A stretch of DNA of 64,000 nt from CAZCJU01 sp964562175 (GCA_964562175.1 CAZLRV010000003.1:44832-108831), one strand, 5' to 3'. Counted from the stretch's first letter, positions 19,265 through 28,301 are shown. The notes: generated from the sequence alone by a model not told the origin. Translations and numbers: made by a program.

Positions 19265-20111
19265 CGGTCGGCTCATCTCCGCACAAATAAGAGCTGAAAT
19301 AAAATGTCAAAGAGATGCTTTCGTTGAGAAAACGGGTATAATTCCGGGGCTTGCGGTAATACTTGTCGGAGACGATCCCGCCTCGGCAATATATGTAAGA
19401 AATAAGGCAAGTGCCTGTGAGCAAGTCGGCTTTAGATCTCGCGTAATTCGCTTGGGTGCGGACACGACGCAAGAGCAGCTTGAGGAATATATAAGCTCGC
19501 TTAACTCCGACGATACGATACACGGCATACTCGTTCAACTGCCGCTGCCCAAGCATATAGATGAGAGCAGAATAATAAGATTGATAGATCCGAGAAAAGA
19601 TGTCGACGCTTTTCATCCGGAAAACGTCGGCAAGATAATGACAGGCGACTACGAATTTTTGCCCTGCACACCTCAGGGTGTTATGGAGCTGCTTCGCCGA
19701 TCTGATATAGATGTATGCGGCAAGCGTTGCGTAGTTCTCGGACGCAGTAACATTGTCGGCAAGCCCATGGCAATGCTCTTGCTTCACGCAAACGGAACTG
19801 TGACGATAGCTCACTCAAAAACAAAAGAGCTTGCCGAGGTAACACGGCAAGCGGATATACTTGTTGTGGCTGTCGGAAAGCCCAAATTCATTAAAGCCGA
19901 CATGGTAAAGGCGGGGGCTGTTGTTATCGATGTGGGAATGGACAGAGATGAGGGAGGCAAGCTGTGCGGTGATGTGGATTATGACAGCTGCTTTGATAAG
20001 GTCGAGGCAATAACGCCCGTGCCTGGCGGTGTCGGTCCGATGACGATAACCATGCTTCTTAAAAACACGCTCACTGCGGCTGAAATATACGAAAAAGAGT
20101 TGAGAAAATGA
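19248..20111 (+). CDS. folD: Bifunctional methylenetetrahydrofolate dehydrogenase/cyclohydrolase FolD
   Basis: FolD interconverts 5,10-methylene-, methenyl- and 10-formyl-tetrahydrofolate for one-carbon metabolism. The 287-residue protein from the ATG at 19248 (MARIIDGRLIS) has VGDDPASAIYVRNKASACE with the catalytic Lys, GILVQLPLPKH, the NADP loop GRSNIVGKPMA and PVPGGVGPMTITML. An in-frame ATG at 19173 is rejected, because the added 25 residues lie inside lgt and match nothing. GAGGGTGAG supplies the ribosome site. Its end overlaps pepD by 4 bp. Confidence 0.96.
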   Translation: MARIIDGRLISAQIRAEIKCQRDAFVEKTGIIPGLAVILVGDDPASAIYVRNKASACEQVGFRSRVIRLGADTTQEQLEEYISSLNSDDTIHGILVQLPLPKHIDESRIIRLIDPRKDVDAFHPENVGKIMTGDYEFLPCTPQGVMELLRRSDIDVCGKRCVVLGRSNIVGKPMAMLLLHANGTVTIAHSKTKELAEVTRQADILVVAVGKPKFIKADMVKAGAVVIDVGMDRDEGGKLCGDVDYDSCFDKVEAITPVPGGVGPMTITMLLKNTLTAAEIYEKELRK

Positions 20112-21556
20112 GTAATACAGAGCTTTATCCAAGCGATTTTTTCAAATATTTTGATGATATATGCAAGATTCCGCGCGCCTCCGGCAACGAGGGCGGTATG
20201 GTAAGATACCTCACGGAATTCGCCCGTCGTAACGGTCTTGAGTATTATGCGGACGAGCATAACAATGTTCTTATCAAAAAGCCCGCAGGTTTAGGGTATG
20301 AGTCCTGTTCCGCTTTGGCGTTTCAGGGTCATACGGATATGGTGTGCCAAAAGCTTCCCGACTCAAAGCATGATTTTCTCACCGAGCCGATAGAGTATAG
20401 GATCGAGGGTGGCAAAATGACGGCAAACGGCACGACTCTCGGTGCGGACGACGGTGCGGCTGTGTGCCTGATGCTTTCGTTTTTGGCTGACGATGAGATG
20501 TCACATCCGCCGCTTGAATGTCTGTTTACCGCCGAGGAGGAAACGGGGCTTTGCGGTGCGAAGGGCTTCGATTACACGCACCTCACCTCACGCTTGCTTA
20601 TAAATCTTGACGGTGAGGAGGAATACAATGTATTGTCCTCCTGTGCTGGCGGTGTTAAGCTGTACTCGGAACGCAAATTTCCTCTCAGCGAAAGCTCGGG
20701 CGTGTGCTTGAAGATAACGCTTGACGGTCTTTACGGCGGTCATTCTGGTGCCGATATCGACAAGGGACGAATGAACGCAAATGCAAAGCTCATATCACTG
20801 CTTGATTATTTGTACAAAAAATATTCCGTTCGTCTTGCGGAATTTGACGGCGGCAGTGTCGATAACGCAATAGCTTCAAGAGCATATTGTGTCGTTTGCA
20901 CCGATAAAGAAAATGAAGTCACCTCATTTTGCAAAAAGTTTGAGCGTGTGCTTAAGGATATCGCCGTTAAAGATGATGCGGGGCTTTTCATCCGCTGTGA
21001 GCGGTGCAATAGCGTGCCCTCTCTGTCCGCCTCGGACACCTACGATGCGATCTATGCAATTCACGGTATGAAAAGCGGCATTATGACGATGAGCCAAGAT
21101 ATCAAAGGGCTTGTGCAGACCTCTGCCAATGTCGGTGTTCTTAAGCTTGAGGGCGGTCTGCTTACCTGCCATACCTCCATTCGTTCAAGCATTGAGTCAG
21201 AGCGTGAGAAGCTGTACTCGCACAACGAGGCATCGGCAAAGAAGCATGGTCTTACCGTAAAGCGTGTCGGCGAATATCCGGGCTGGGAGTTTAAGAAGCA
21301 TTCGCCGCTGCGAGAGCTGTATTGTCAATGCTTTGCGCAAACGCACAACGGCAAGCGTCCCGATATCTGCGCAATTCACGCCGGACTTGAATGCGGTATA
21401 ATATCAAAGCACCTGCTTGCGTGCGATATTATATCGATAGGTCCGGAGATGTCGGATGTGCATTCGCCGACAGAGAGTCTTGACATTGCCTCCGTCGGCA
21501 GGGTATACGATACGCTCAAGCTCTTAATGCAATCCTTAAAGGAGCAAAAAATATGA
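20108..21556 (+). CDS. pepD: Aminoacyl-histidine dipeptidase (PepD-type, M20)
   Basis: This 482-residue cytosolic zinc dipeptidase of the PepD/peptidase T group has FQGHTDMVCQ (zinc His and catalytic Asp, near residues 73-80), TTLGADDGAAV (bridging Asp), TAEEETGLCGA (catalytic and zinc Glu), NLDGEEE and a late IHAGLECGI with the last zinc His. It follows folD and precedes a dipeptide epimerase and an NlpC/P60 hydrolase, each with a 4-bp overlap. It may therefore complete peptidoglycan-peptide recycling by cleaving L-Ala-L-Glu, though PepD enzymes hydrolyse many dipeptides. Confidence 0.9.
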   Translation: MSNTELYPSDFFKYFDDICKIPRASGNEGGMVRYLTEFARRNGLEYYADEHNNVLIKKPAGLGYESCSALAFQGHTDMVCQKLPDSKHDFLTEPIEYRIEGGKMTANGTTLGADDGAAVCLMLSFLADDEMSHPPLECLFTAEEETGLCGAKGFDYTHLTSRLLINLDGEEEYNVLSSCAGGVKLYSERKFPLSESSGVCLKITLDGLYGGHSGADIDKGRMNANAKLISLLDYLYKKYSVRLAEFDGGSVDNAIASRAYCVVCTDKENEVTSFCKKFERVLKDIAVKDDAGLFIRCERCNSVPSLSASDTYDAIYAIHGMKSGIMTMSQDIKGLVQTSANVGVLKLEGGLLTCHTSIRSSIESEREKLYSHNEASAKKHGLTVKRVGEYPGWEFKKHSPLRELYCQCFAQTHNGKRPDICAIHAGLECGIISKHLLACDIISIGPEMSDVHSPTESLDIASVGRVYDTLKLLMQSLKEQKI

Positions 21557-22635
21557 AGATCAGATCCATAACTACCAATGAAATTGAAATTCCGCTTATA
21601 AAGCCGTTCAAAACGGCACTTCGCACCGTGTCCTCGGTACGTGACGTTATCGTAACGATAACGACGGATGAGGGCATCAAGGGCTTCGGTGAAGCACCTC
21701 CGACTAAAGTCATAACGGGCGATACCACCGAAAGTATACTTTATGCGATAAATGAAAAGATCGCACCTGCGCTTATCGGCCGTGAGCTTGACGATTTCGA
21801 CGGTATCATGCATGAGCTTCATTCATGCATCGAGAAAAACACCTCGCCTAAGGCGGCAGTGGATATGGCACTGTACGACCTGCGTGCAAAAAGCATGGGC
21901 GTGCCGCTTTACAAGCTTCTCGGCGGTCACAGGGGAGAGCTTGAAACAGACCTTACGATAAGTGTAAACGATGCTGATACGATGGTCAAGGATGCGCTTG
22001 ACGGTGTGAAGCGAGGCTTCAAAACACTTAAGATAAAGGTCGGCAAGGATTACGAGGGCGATTTTGAGCGTTTGAGCAGTATACGCCGTGCCGTCGGTGC
22101 GGATATAAAAATACGTGTCGATGCCAATCAGGGCTGGGAGTGCCGACAGGCAATAAAGATCATTCGTGAAATGGAGGATGCGGGCTTCGACCTTGAGCTT
22201 GTCGAACAGCCCGTAGCCGCCGCAGACCTTGACGGCTTAAAGGAAGTCACACGCAACGTAAGCACCCCCATACTTGCCGATGAAAGCGTATTTTCTATAA
22301 AAGACGCACTTGATATCATAACAAATCATCGTGCGGATATGATAAATATCAAGCTTATGAAGACCGGCGGTATATATCAAGCTCTGAAAATATGCGCACT
22401 TGCCGAGGAATACGGTGTTGAGTGCTTTATGGGCTGTATGCTTGAAAGCAAGCTTGCCGTATCGGCGGCATCTCATCTTTCTGCCGCAAAGCGTATAATC
22501 ACGCTCAACGACCTTGACGGTCCCTCTCTCTGTGCCTCGGATCCCTACACGGGCGGTCCCGTATTCGACGAGAGCAGAATTATAATGAACGAAACGCCCG
22601 GACTCGGTATCACCGACATCGGAGGTCTTATATGA
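21553..22635 (+). CDS. L-Ala-D/L-Glu (dipeptide) epimerase
   Basis: This 360-residue enolase-superfamily enzyme of the muconate-lactonizing subgroup has TLKIKVGKD (first catalytic Lys pair), RVDANQGW, ELVEQPV and ILADES as the three metal ligands, and INIKLMKTGG with the second catalytic Lys. The C-terminal GCMLES motif fits L-Ala-D/L-Glu epimerases. It would convert the murein-derived L-Ala-D-Glu to L-Ala-L-Glu, which the PepD encoded just upstream can hydrolyse. An NlpC/P60 endopeptidase follows immediately, the same trio as in the ykf-type murein salvage loci. Other dipeptide specificities cannot be excluded. Confidence 0.9.
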   Translation: MKIRSITTNEIEIPLIKPFKTALRTVSSVRDVIVTITTDEGIKGFGEAPPTKVITGDTTESILYAINEKIAPALIGRELDDFDGIMHELHSCIEKNTSPKAAVDMALYDLRAKSMGVPLYKLLGGHRGELETDLTISVNDADTMVKDALDGVKRGFKTLKIKVGKDYEGDFERLSSIRRAVGADIKIRVDANQGWECRQAIKIIREMEDAGFDLELVEQPVAAADLDGLKEVTRNVSTPILADESVFSIKDALDIITNHRADMINIKLMKTGGIYQALKICALAEEYGVECFMGCMLESKLAVSAASHLSAAKRIITLNDLDGPSLCASDPYTGGPVFDESRIIMNETPGLGITDIGGLI

Positions 22636-23387
22636 GCGATTTGTATATTACATCCCCGCTCTGTCCGCTTTATCTGCAGCCGTCCTCCGATTCCGGGCGA
22701 GCCGACGAAGCGTTGTACGGTACAAGAGTTACGGTAAACGAATCACAAGGCGATTTTCTTCTCGTTACAACCGATTATCGCTACAGCGGTTATGTGCATA
22801 AAAGCAACGTCGGTACGCTTTCGTATGATAACAAAATGGCGGTAGATCATCTTTTTTGCGATGTTTTATCCTCTCCGAGCATAAAATCCAATTTGCTCCT
22901 GACTCTGCCCCGAGGCTCTGCCGTCAATGTTATCGAGGTGTGTGACGGGTGGTGTAAGATCTCCCTGCCGGACTCGTTCGGCTATATACGCGAGAAATAT
23001 CTTGCCCCGTACATAAGCACGCCTGTCAATGACGAACAGCTGCTGAGGAAAAATGTTATCGCCTGTGCAAAAAAATATCTGTCGGTGCAATACCGTTGGG
23101 GCGGTCGAGGTCCGTGGGGCATTGATTGCTCGGGGCTATGCTCAAGTGCGTATCTGCAAAACGGTGTCATTATCTACCGTGACGCAAAGATCGTCGAGGG
23201 CTTCGCCGTGCATCCGATAGAATACTCATCGCTTAAGCCCGCAGACCTTATCTATTCTCCGGGTCATATAATGATGTACATAGGCGAGGGCAAAATGATA
23301 CACTCGTCCTGCTCACGTCACGGAGTCGTTATCGACGACGTGATAAGTGAGGAAAAGACGAGTGCTTGCGGTAGCATATTCTGTTGA
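22632..23387 (+). CDS. SH3b-NlpC/P60 gamma-D-glutamyl endopeptidase (YkfC-like)
   Basis: The 251-residue protein has two SH3b-like segments in residues 1-140 and an NlpC/P60 domain with the catalytic Cys in GIDCSGLCSSAY (about residue 166), the His in PGHIMMYIGEG (about 211) and a third polar residue in MIHSSC. Such enzymes cleave the D-Glu-diaminopimelate bond of muropeptides. It has no signal peptide, so it should work on imported peptides in the cytoplasm, as YkfC does, releasing L-Ala-D-Glu for the epimerase. It overlaps the epimerase gene by 4 bp and ends 1 bp from the convergent GT10 gene, with no terminator visible between them. Confidence 0.9.
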   Translation: MSDLYITSPLCPLYLQPSSDSGRADEALYGTRVTVNESQGDFLLVTTDYRYSGYVHKSNVGTLSYDNKMAVDHLFCDVLSSPSIKSNLLLTLPRGSAVNVIEVCDGWCKISLPDSFGYIREKYLAPYISTPVNDEQLLRKNVIACAKKYLSVQYRWGGRGPWGIDCSGLCSSAYLQNGVIIYRDAKIVEGFAVHPIEYSSLKPADLIYSPGHIMMYIGEGKMIHSSCSRHGVVIDDVISEEKTSACGSIFC

Positions 23388-23388
23388 C

Positions 23389-24357
23389 TTAAAGCTTGTC
23401 TCTGAATATCTTCGGTGTTCTCTTATAGCTGAGCCGTCTCTTGTTTAGATTCTTTTCGTGATTTTCCGCACAATAGTATCTTATGCGGCAAAGCGCTTCA
23501 TCTCTCGGCTTGTCAAATACCGATATTAAGAATTTTTCCAACTCATCATACAGCTTGACGACGTGTTGTCCGTCATTCAAAGGGCAACACATAAGCATTT
23601 TTACGTATTCCTCATCGTTTTCGTCAAGCTGTTTTATTTTTTCTATCACATTGTCGATATCACCCACGCCCGAACATTCTATAAACGAGTCCTTGTTGAA
23701 ATCAAGCCCTATCGCACTGCTTCCGTAATATATGGGTATGGAATGAAACCTGAACGAGTCCACGAGCTTTTCGGTAACGAAGCCCGGATAATGAATGCTG
23801 TCGGCGGCAATTGTAAATTTAGAGCTTAACAAATACTCATGCTTTTCTCGCCAATTACAGCCATTTGTTCCGACGTTGTTCAAATACGCACCGAATGATG
23901 TGACCTTTTTGTATTTTTCGGATATTTCATAAAACAGCCTTTCGCGTATCTCGTGGCTTGATCTATGGCGATATATAAAATTACAGAAGTACTTCTTTTG
24001 CTTCAATATTTCATACGCCCTCTCCTCCGTCAGCTCCTCCGGTACCCACGGTGTGGCATCATCGAAGTAAAACGCAAACGGCAGTCTGAAATATCTGCCC
24101 GGAAAATCAATCAGATCGAAGCCTATCACATAATCGAATACGGTGAAATCGGGAGATAGGTTCTCACCCATAAACATAATTCTGACACAGTCGTATTTCA
24201 TATACTCAAACGGCGTACAGCGGTTTGAGCATATAACAAAATCCGGTTCATCGCTTATTTCGACATTAAAATGTCTTTGCAGTATTCTGACAAAAAGATT
24301 GTCGTTCTTTTTGAAGCTTCCCCAAAAACCGCAAAAATCGACCTTTATCGTTTTCAT
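23389..24357 (-). CDS. GT10 family (alpha-1,3-fucosyltransferase-like) glycosyltransferase, copy A
   Basis: This 322-residue cytosolic protein has the GT10 layout: IKVDFCGFWGSF at the N-terminus, MFMGENLSPDF, FDYVIGFD, KKYFCNFIYRH, a PYL-like AYLNNVG segment, then SKFTIAADSIHYPGFVTEKL and SIPIYYGSS (from about residue 187), the donor-binding alpha-1,3-FucT core. The family transfers fucose from GDP-fucose to N-acetylglucosamine- or glucose-containing acceptors. It is a paralogue of the neighbour at 24379-25392 and shares its operon. Donor and acceptor cannot be read from sequence. No GDP-fucose synthesis gene is in the window. Confidence 0.88.
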   Translation of the reverse strand: MKTIKVDFCGFWGSFKKNDNLFVRILQRHFNVEISDEPDFVICSNRCTPFEYMKYDCVRIMFMGENLSPDFTVFDYVIGFDLIDFPGRYFRLPFAFYFDDATPWVPEELTEERAYEILKQKKYFCNFIYRHRSSHEIRERLFYEISEKYKKVTSFGAYLNNVGTNGCNWREKHEYLLSSKFTIAADSIHYPGFVTEKLVDSFRFHSIPIYYGSSAIGLDFNKDSFIECSGVGDIDNVIEKIKQLDENDEEYVKMLMCCPLNDGQHVVKLYDELEKFLISVFDKPRDEALCRIRYYCAENHEKNLNKRRLSYKRTPKIFRDKL

Positions 24358-24378
24358 ATCATTTACACCTCTGCATGA

Positions 24379-25392
24379 TCACCTTATTCGCAATAGCTTT
24401 CTTATTTTTCGGGTTAGCTTTCTTTTCTTCTTAAATTTCAGATGATATTCTCTGTACTGATCCAAGCAATTGTTATATCTATCTGCGGCAAACTCTCTTA
24501 CACGTCTTATTCTTTGCTCTCTCGGTCGTGAGGTAATGTTGAGTAAAAAGCTCTCAAGCTCATCGTATTTCTTCTTTATGTGGTCGTATGAGGGCAAGGG
24601 GCATTTCATAAGCATATCCATGTACGCCTCATCGTCGTTGTCAAGCCGAATGACCTCATTGACAACTCTTTCGATATCGTCCACACCCTTACATACTATA
24701 CAAGCGTCCGTGTTGAAATCTCTGCCTATTTCGGGATTGCCGAAATATATGGGTATTGAATGATTCATAAAAGCGTGCGTTATTTTCTCGGTAACAAAGC
24801 CGGGATACGATATGCTGTCAACGGCTATGGTAAACTTCGAGTTCTTTACTATCTCATACTTTTCCTTGTAATCGATATTTTTATTGCTTGTAATGCCTTT
24901 TTCCACGGCGTTGTTGAGATACGGTCCTGCGGATGTTACCTCTTTATATTCGTTTAATGCATCAAATAACTTTTTTCGCATTCCATGGTTCGGCTCATGA
25001 TTATATATGAAATTGCAAAAATACTTCTTTTCCTTCATTATTCTTTCCGCATCCTCGCGTGTCAGCTTTTGGGGGATATACGATCCCTCATCGCGAATAT
25101 ACGCAAACGGCATTCTGATATATCTGTCGGAGAAGGTAATAAAATCAAAGCCCATGACGTAGTCAAACGAGGTGAAATCGGGCGAAATGTTTTCGCATAT
25201 TTCCATAAGTCTGGGGCAATCCCGATATTTTGCCCATTGAAACGGATCACCCAAATTTCCGGCAATAACAAGGTCGGGAGATTCGTCACACAGCTCAACA
25301 TCATAATATTTACTGTAAATTTGATAATACAAGCTTACCTTTGGCTTGAGAGCGCTATAAAAATTACAAAATTTGATTTTTAATTTTTCCAT
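24379..25392 (-). CDS. GT10 family (alpha-1,3-fucosyltransferase-like) glycosyltransferase, copy B
   Basis: This 337-residue paralogue of copy A shares IKFCNFYSALKP at the N-terminus, ENISPDFTSFDYVMGFD, KKYFCNFIYNHEPNHGMR, and the FucT core FTIAVDSISYPGFVTEKI plus SIPIYFGNPEIG from about residue 196. The C-terminus is basic (KFKKKRKLTRKIRKLLRIR), which could tether the enzyme to the membrane surface as in other bacterial GT10 enzymes. Its start overlaps the XRE-TPR regulator end by 13 bp, so the two are coupled. The two copies probably add the same or similar sugars at different positions, but this is inference. Confidence 0.88.
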   Translation of the reverse strand: MEKLKIKFCNFYSALKPKVSLYYQIYSKYYDVELCDESPDLVIAGNLGDPFQWAKYRDCPRLMEICENISPDFTSFDYVMGFDFITFSDRYIRMPFAYIRDEGSYIPQKLTREDAERIMKEKKYFCNFIYNHEPNHGMRKKLFDALNEYKEVTSAGPYLNNAVEKGITSNKNIDYKEKYEIVKNSKFTIAVDSISYPGFVTEKITHAFMNHSIPIYFGNPEIGRDFNTDACIVCKGVDDIERVVNEVIRLDNDDEAYMDMLMKCPLPSYDHIKKKYDELESFLLNITSRPREQRIRRVREFAADRYNNCLDQYREYHLKFKKKRKLTRKIRKLLRIR

Positions 25393-26303
25393 GCTTTTAC
25401 TCCATCATCATCGGACAAAAAGAGCTTACGGTAAAGCTTGTCCTTCAGCTTTGCGTACTTATATGCATTTTTGTAGTCCTCATCCTTTGTCGAGCAATAC
25501 TCTATATCATTGTAAACACTGTACAACAGCGAGGCGTTATGCTGATTCTCGTTGTTTTCCAAAAGCAACTCAAGCATTTTTTTCGCATCCGAATAATTGC
25601 CCTTTTGCATTTCACATCTTGCATTTATGTGCATTACATAACTTTCATTTGTGAACATCGGAAGCTCCGACATCTCCTCGGCATAGGTATGGTCGCCGCC
25701 CTCAAGCATTTGCAGGCAATATGCGTAAAGTATTTCGTTTATGCTCTCGTAGCCGTTATACGAATCGTCGAAAAAGTCGATAAAATCGCCTGCGTATCTG
25801 CCGAAAAAGTAATTTATGAGATTGAGATACAGCCTTGCGCTTTTCTTTATTCCCGCCGTATCGTATACCGTTTTTTCACAATAGGTGAGAGCGGAGGAAA
25901 ACATATCGGTAGCTTTCTTCATCGTTCCGTCGTTGTATTCTTCAACGCCGAGCTTGTGACAGCTGTGTGCCAATATCAGGCATATCTCGTCATTGCTTAT
26001 TTTGCCCTCGGACTCGCCGTACACCTCAAGACATGCCGAATATTTTTTTTCTTTATAAAGCTTCTTCATTCGCTCGCACAGCTCAAAGCCCTCGATATTC
26101 TCAACGCTTAAATTATCGTCAACGAGCATACCCTCTGTCACCCCGAGTCTAAATGCAAGGTACTTTACCGTTTGAAGTGACGGTTGAGCGGAGCCGTTTT
26201 CGATAAGCGAAAGCATATTTCTCGTCATTTTATCCGAGGCAAGCTCCTTTTGGGTCATATTCGCAAGTCTGCGGTAATGCTTTATCTTCTCGCCTATAGT
26301 CAT
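25380..26303 (-). CDS. XRE-family HTH regulator with C-terminal TPR-like repeats
   Basis: The first 65 residues of this 307-residue protein form a Cro/C1-type helix-turn-helix: IGEKIKHYRRLANMTQKELA, then NMLSLIENGSAQPSLQTVKY. The remainder is helical with repeated Tyr/Ala/Leu helices typical of TPR repeats (for example FSSALTYCEKTVYD and YVMHINARCEMQKGNYSDAK). This is the Rgg/PlcR-like layout, where the repeats can bind a peptide or a protein partner. It overlaps the DivIVA-like gene by 4 bp and the GT10 copy B gene by 13 bp. It may control the GT10 operon. No signalling-peptide gene was recognised nearby. Confidence 0.85.
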   Translation of the reverse strand: MTIGEKIKHYRRLANMTQKELASDKMTRNMLSLIENGSAQPSLQTVKYLAFRLGVTEGMLVDDNLSVENIEGFELCERMKKLYKEKKYSACLEVYGESEGKISNDEICLILAHSCHKLGVEEYNDGTMKKATDMFSSALTYCEKTVYDTAGIKKSARLYLNLINYFFGRYAGDFIDFFDDSYNGYESINEILYAYCLQMLEGGDHTYAEEMSELPMFTNESYVMHINARCEMQKGNYSDAKKMLELLLENNENQHNASLLYSVYNDIEYCSTKDEDYKNAYKYAKLKDKLYRKLFLSDDDGVKAWKN

Positions 26304-27052
26304 TTTCCGATAAGCTCTTGTGCTTTATCGGATGCCTGCTCGCACAGCTCGTCAAGCTCAAGTCCCTTTTTATCTATTTCGTCAACGAGCTCTTCTATAT
26401 TGTTTTTCATTTCGATTATTTGCTTTGTGCAAGTCTTGAAGCACTCCTTATACAGCTCCTTCAGCTGCTCGTCATACCTGTCAGATATCGTCTTTGCCTC
26501 ATTATACGCTTCAGTACGTATACGCTCGGCATCTCTGCGAGCGTCAAGGTAAATATCGCCCATGCGAGCCGACATATCATCGTATTGCTTTGCCTTTTGC
26601 ACAAGCTCATCGTCCGCATTCTTCTGCTCTGTGACCTCCGTACGACGTAACTTTTCGCAAAGCTCGTCAAGTGCGTCATTTTGACTTGCGGCAAGCTCGT
26701 TCGAGCGCTCAAGCTCTTGTTCAAGCTCGGCTATTTTGTTTTTTCTCTCTTCAAGCTCTTGCTCAAGCTCGGCTATTCTGTTTTTCGCCTCTTCAAGCTC
26801 ACGAGTTGCCATTCTCGCACGCTCCGCATATTGCATCGATTCCGAAGCGGCATTCTTCATTCTTTGGGCGTTTGTCTCGGCACTTTGCCTCAGCTCTTCA
26901 AGCTCCTTGTCTCTTTTCTCGTTGTTCTGTATAAGCTTGATACGCTCGATTTGAAACTCGGAATTCATTCTTTCTATGTACTCGTTCACGTCGTCCTTGT
27001 TGTATCCGTTTATTGCTCCCCGAAACAGCTTTTCTCTTGTATCAGATGACAT
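26300..27052 (-). CDS. DivIVA-like coiled-coil protein
   Basis: The N-terminus has FRGAINGYNKDDVNEYIERM (residues 10-29), the short DivIVA/GpsB-type membrane-targeting motif. It is followed by about 200 residues of heptad-rich coiled coil, including two tandem 14-residue units built on IAELEQELE (DNA near 26700-26790). DivIVA-like proteins sit at curved membrane at septa and poles and recruit envelope enzymes. The ATG at 27052 follows GGAGGA. It is the first gene of an operon with an XRE-TPR regulator and two GT10 glycosyltransferases, which suggests it could place surface glycosylation. This is an extra DivIVA-like protein, not shown to be the cell's main DivIVA. Confidence 0.82.
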   Translation of the reverse strand: MSSDTREKLFRGAINGYNKDDVNEYIERMNSEFQIERIKLIQNNEKRDKELEELRQSAETNAQRMKNAASESMQYAERARMATRELEEAKNRIAELEQELEERKNKIAELEQELERSNELAASQNDALDELCEKLRRTEVTEQKNADDELVQKAKQYDDMSARMGDIYLDARRDAERIRTEAYNEAKTISDRYDEQLKELYKECFKTCTKQIIEMKNNIEELVDEIDKKGLELDELCEQASDKAQELIGK

Positions 27053-27081
27053 AATCCAATCCTCCGAATCATTCTTCTCTT

Positions 27082-27110
27082 ATGTTACCACATATTACTC
27101 TTTTTTTCAA
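27082..27110 (-). promoter_or_regulatory. Probable promoter of the DivIVA-like/XRE/GT10 operon
   Basis: On the minus strand TTGAAA (27110-27105) and TAACAT (27087-27082) are separated by 17 bp. The -10 matches the consensus at 4 of 6 positions. The leader to the ATG at 27052 would be short. Confidence 0.5.
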
Positions 27111-27204
27111 GGGGTAAAACGAGAAAATATTTAAAAGTTTTATATATGGATGTAATATTTGAAATGTATAATAAAGAAGTAATTTTAAACGGAGGCGTTT
27201 ATTT

Positions 27205-28281
27205 ATGAATATCAATGAAACCTCCGAGCTTTGGCATTATCTTGCAAATACCACACGTCCGATATTGCTTTACGGTATGGGCGACGGTGCGGACAAGATA
27301 ATAAACGAGCTGGCAAAATACGGAAAGAGTGTTGACGGCATATTCGCCTCGGATGAATTCGTTCGCGGACAGCGCTTTCATGACATGACCGTGCAGACAC
27401 TGTCACAGCTTGAGCGGGTATTTTTCGAGCCGATCATTTTACAAGCCTTTGCCTCAAGTCTGCCATCGGTTCTCGAACATATTGATGAGTTGAGCCGACG
27501 GTATGAGTACTACGTCCCCGATGTTCCCGTTTTCGCATCGGACGTTTTCAATATGGAGTTTTTCCGAAAAAACGAATGTAAGCTCGATGAGGTCTATTCC
27601 CTGCTCTGCGATGACGAATCGCGCCGAGTACTTGAGGGGATATTAAATTACAAGCTGAGCGGACGCATTGAATATTTGCGCGGTACGGAGTGCGAGCTTG
27701 ACGGCTTTATAGCAGAGAATCTGCCTGTTTGCAAATACCGCACCTATTGTGACGGCGGTGCATACCGAGGCGAAAGCTCGCTCGGCGCCGTAAAGCTTTT
27801 CCCAAACCTTTCAAGCATATACGCCTTTGAGCCGGATCCGTCCTCGTTCAAAAAGCTGTCCTCCGTCGATTTCGGTGAAAAAGTCGATGTCAAGCTTTTT
27901 AACGGCTCACTCGGCTCACATGACGGACTTTGCGATTTTGTCGTTCGGAAAAACCGCTCCTCCTCGCTTCTCTCATCACGCACGGAAGCTGACGGCAAGC
28001 ATATACGCACGATCCGTCAGTACGCTCTCGACTCCGTTGTCGCCGACGATAACTGCTTTGTAAAGCTCGATGTTGAGGGAAACGAATACGAGGCACTGCT
28101 CGGATGTGAGGGTCTTATAAAAAAAGGCTGTGATATGCAAATATCTCTTTACCATAAAAGCGAGGATATTTTCGCCCTGCCCTTACATATACATTCGGTA
28201 GATCCCACCTATAGACTGTACATTCGCAGGATCCCGTATATTCCGCCGTGGGATATCTCACTTTTCGCAATACATAATTAA
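27205..28281 (+). CDS. FkbM-family SAM-dependent methyltransferase
   Basis: This 358-residue protein has the FkbM O-methyltransferase core in its C-terminal half: YCDGGAYRGESSLGAVK (SAM loop region), IYAFEPDPSSFKKL, and FVKLDVEGNEYEALLGCEGLI, the family hallmark. The N-terminal 150 residues include ILLYGMGDGADKIINEL, a Rossmann-like loop often found in sugar-related FkbM proteins. Such enzymes commonly methylate sugars of surface glycans. It is divergent from the DivIVA/GT10 operon and 20 bp upstream of a cohesin-like surface protein gene. A TATAAT box at 27167-27172 without a clear -35 lies upstream. The substrate is unknown; a glycan made by the adjacent GT10 enzymes is a reasonable guess. 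Confidence 0.87.
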   Translation: MNINETSELWHYLANTTRPILLYGMGDGADKIINELAKYGKSVDGIFASDEFVRGQRFHDMTVQTLSQLERVFFEPIILQAFASSLPSVLEHIDELSRRYEYYVPDVPVFASDVFNMEFFRKNECKLDEVYSLLCDDESRRVLEGILNYKLSGRIEYLRGTECELDGFIAENLPVCKYRTYCDGGAYRGESSLGAVKLFPNLSSIYAFEPDPSSFKKLSSVDFGEKVDVKLFNGSLGSHDGLCDFVVRKNRSSSLLSSRTEADGKHIRTIRQYALDSVVADDNCFVKLDVEGNEYEALLGCEGLIKKGCDMQISLYHKSEDIFALPLHIHSVDPTYRLYIRRIPYIPPWDISLFAIHN

Positions 28282-28301
28282 GCTCATGAAAGGAACCTTT
28301 T

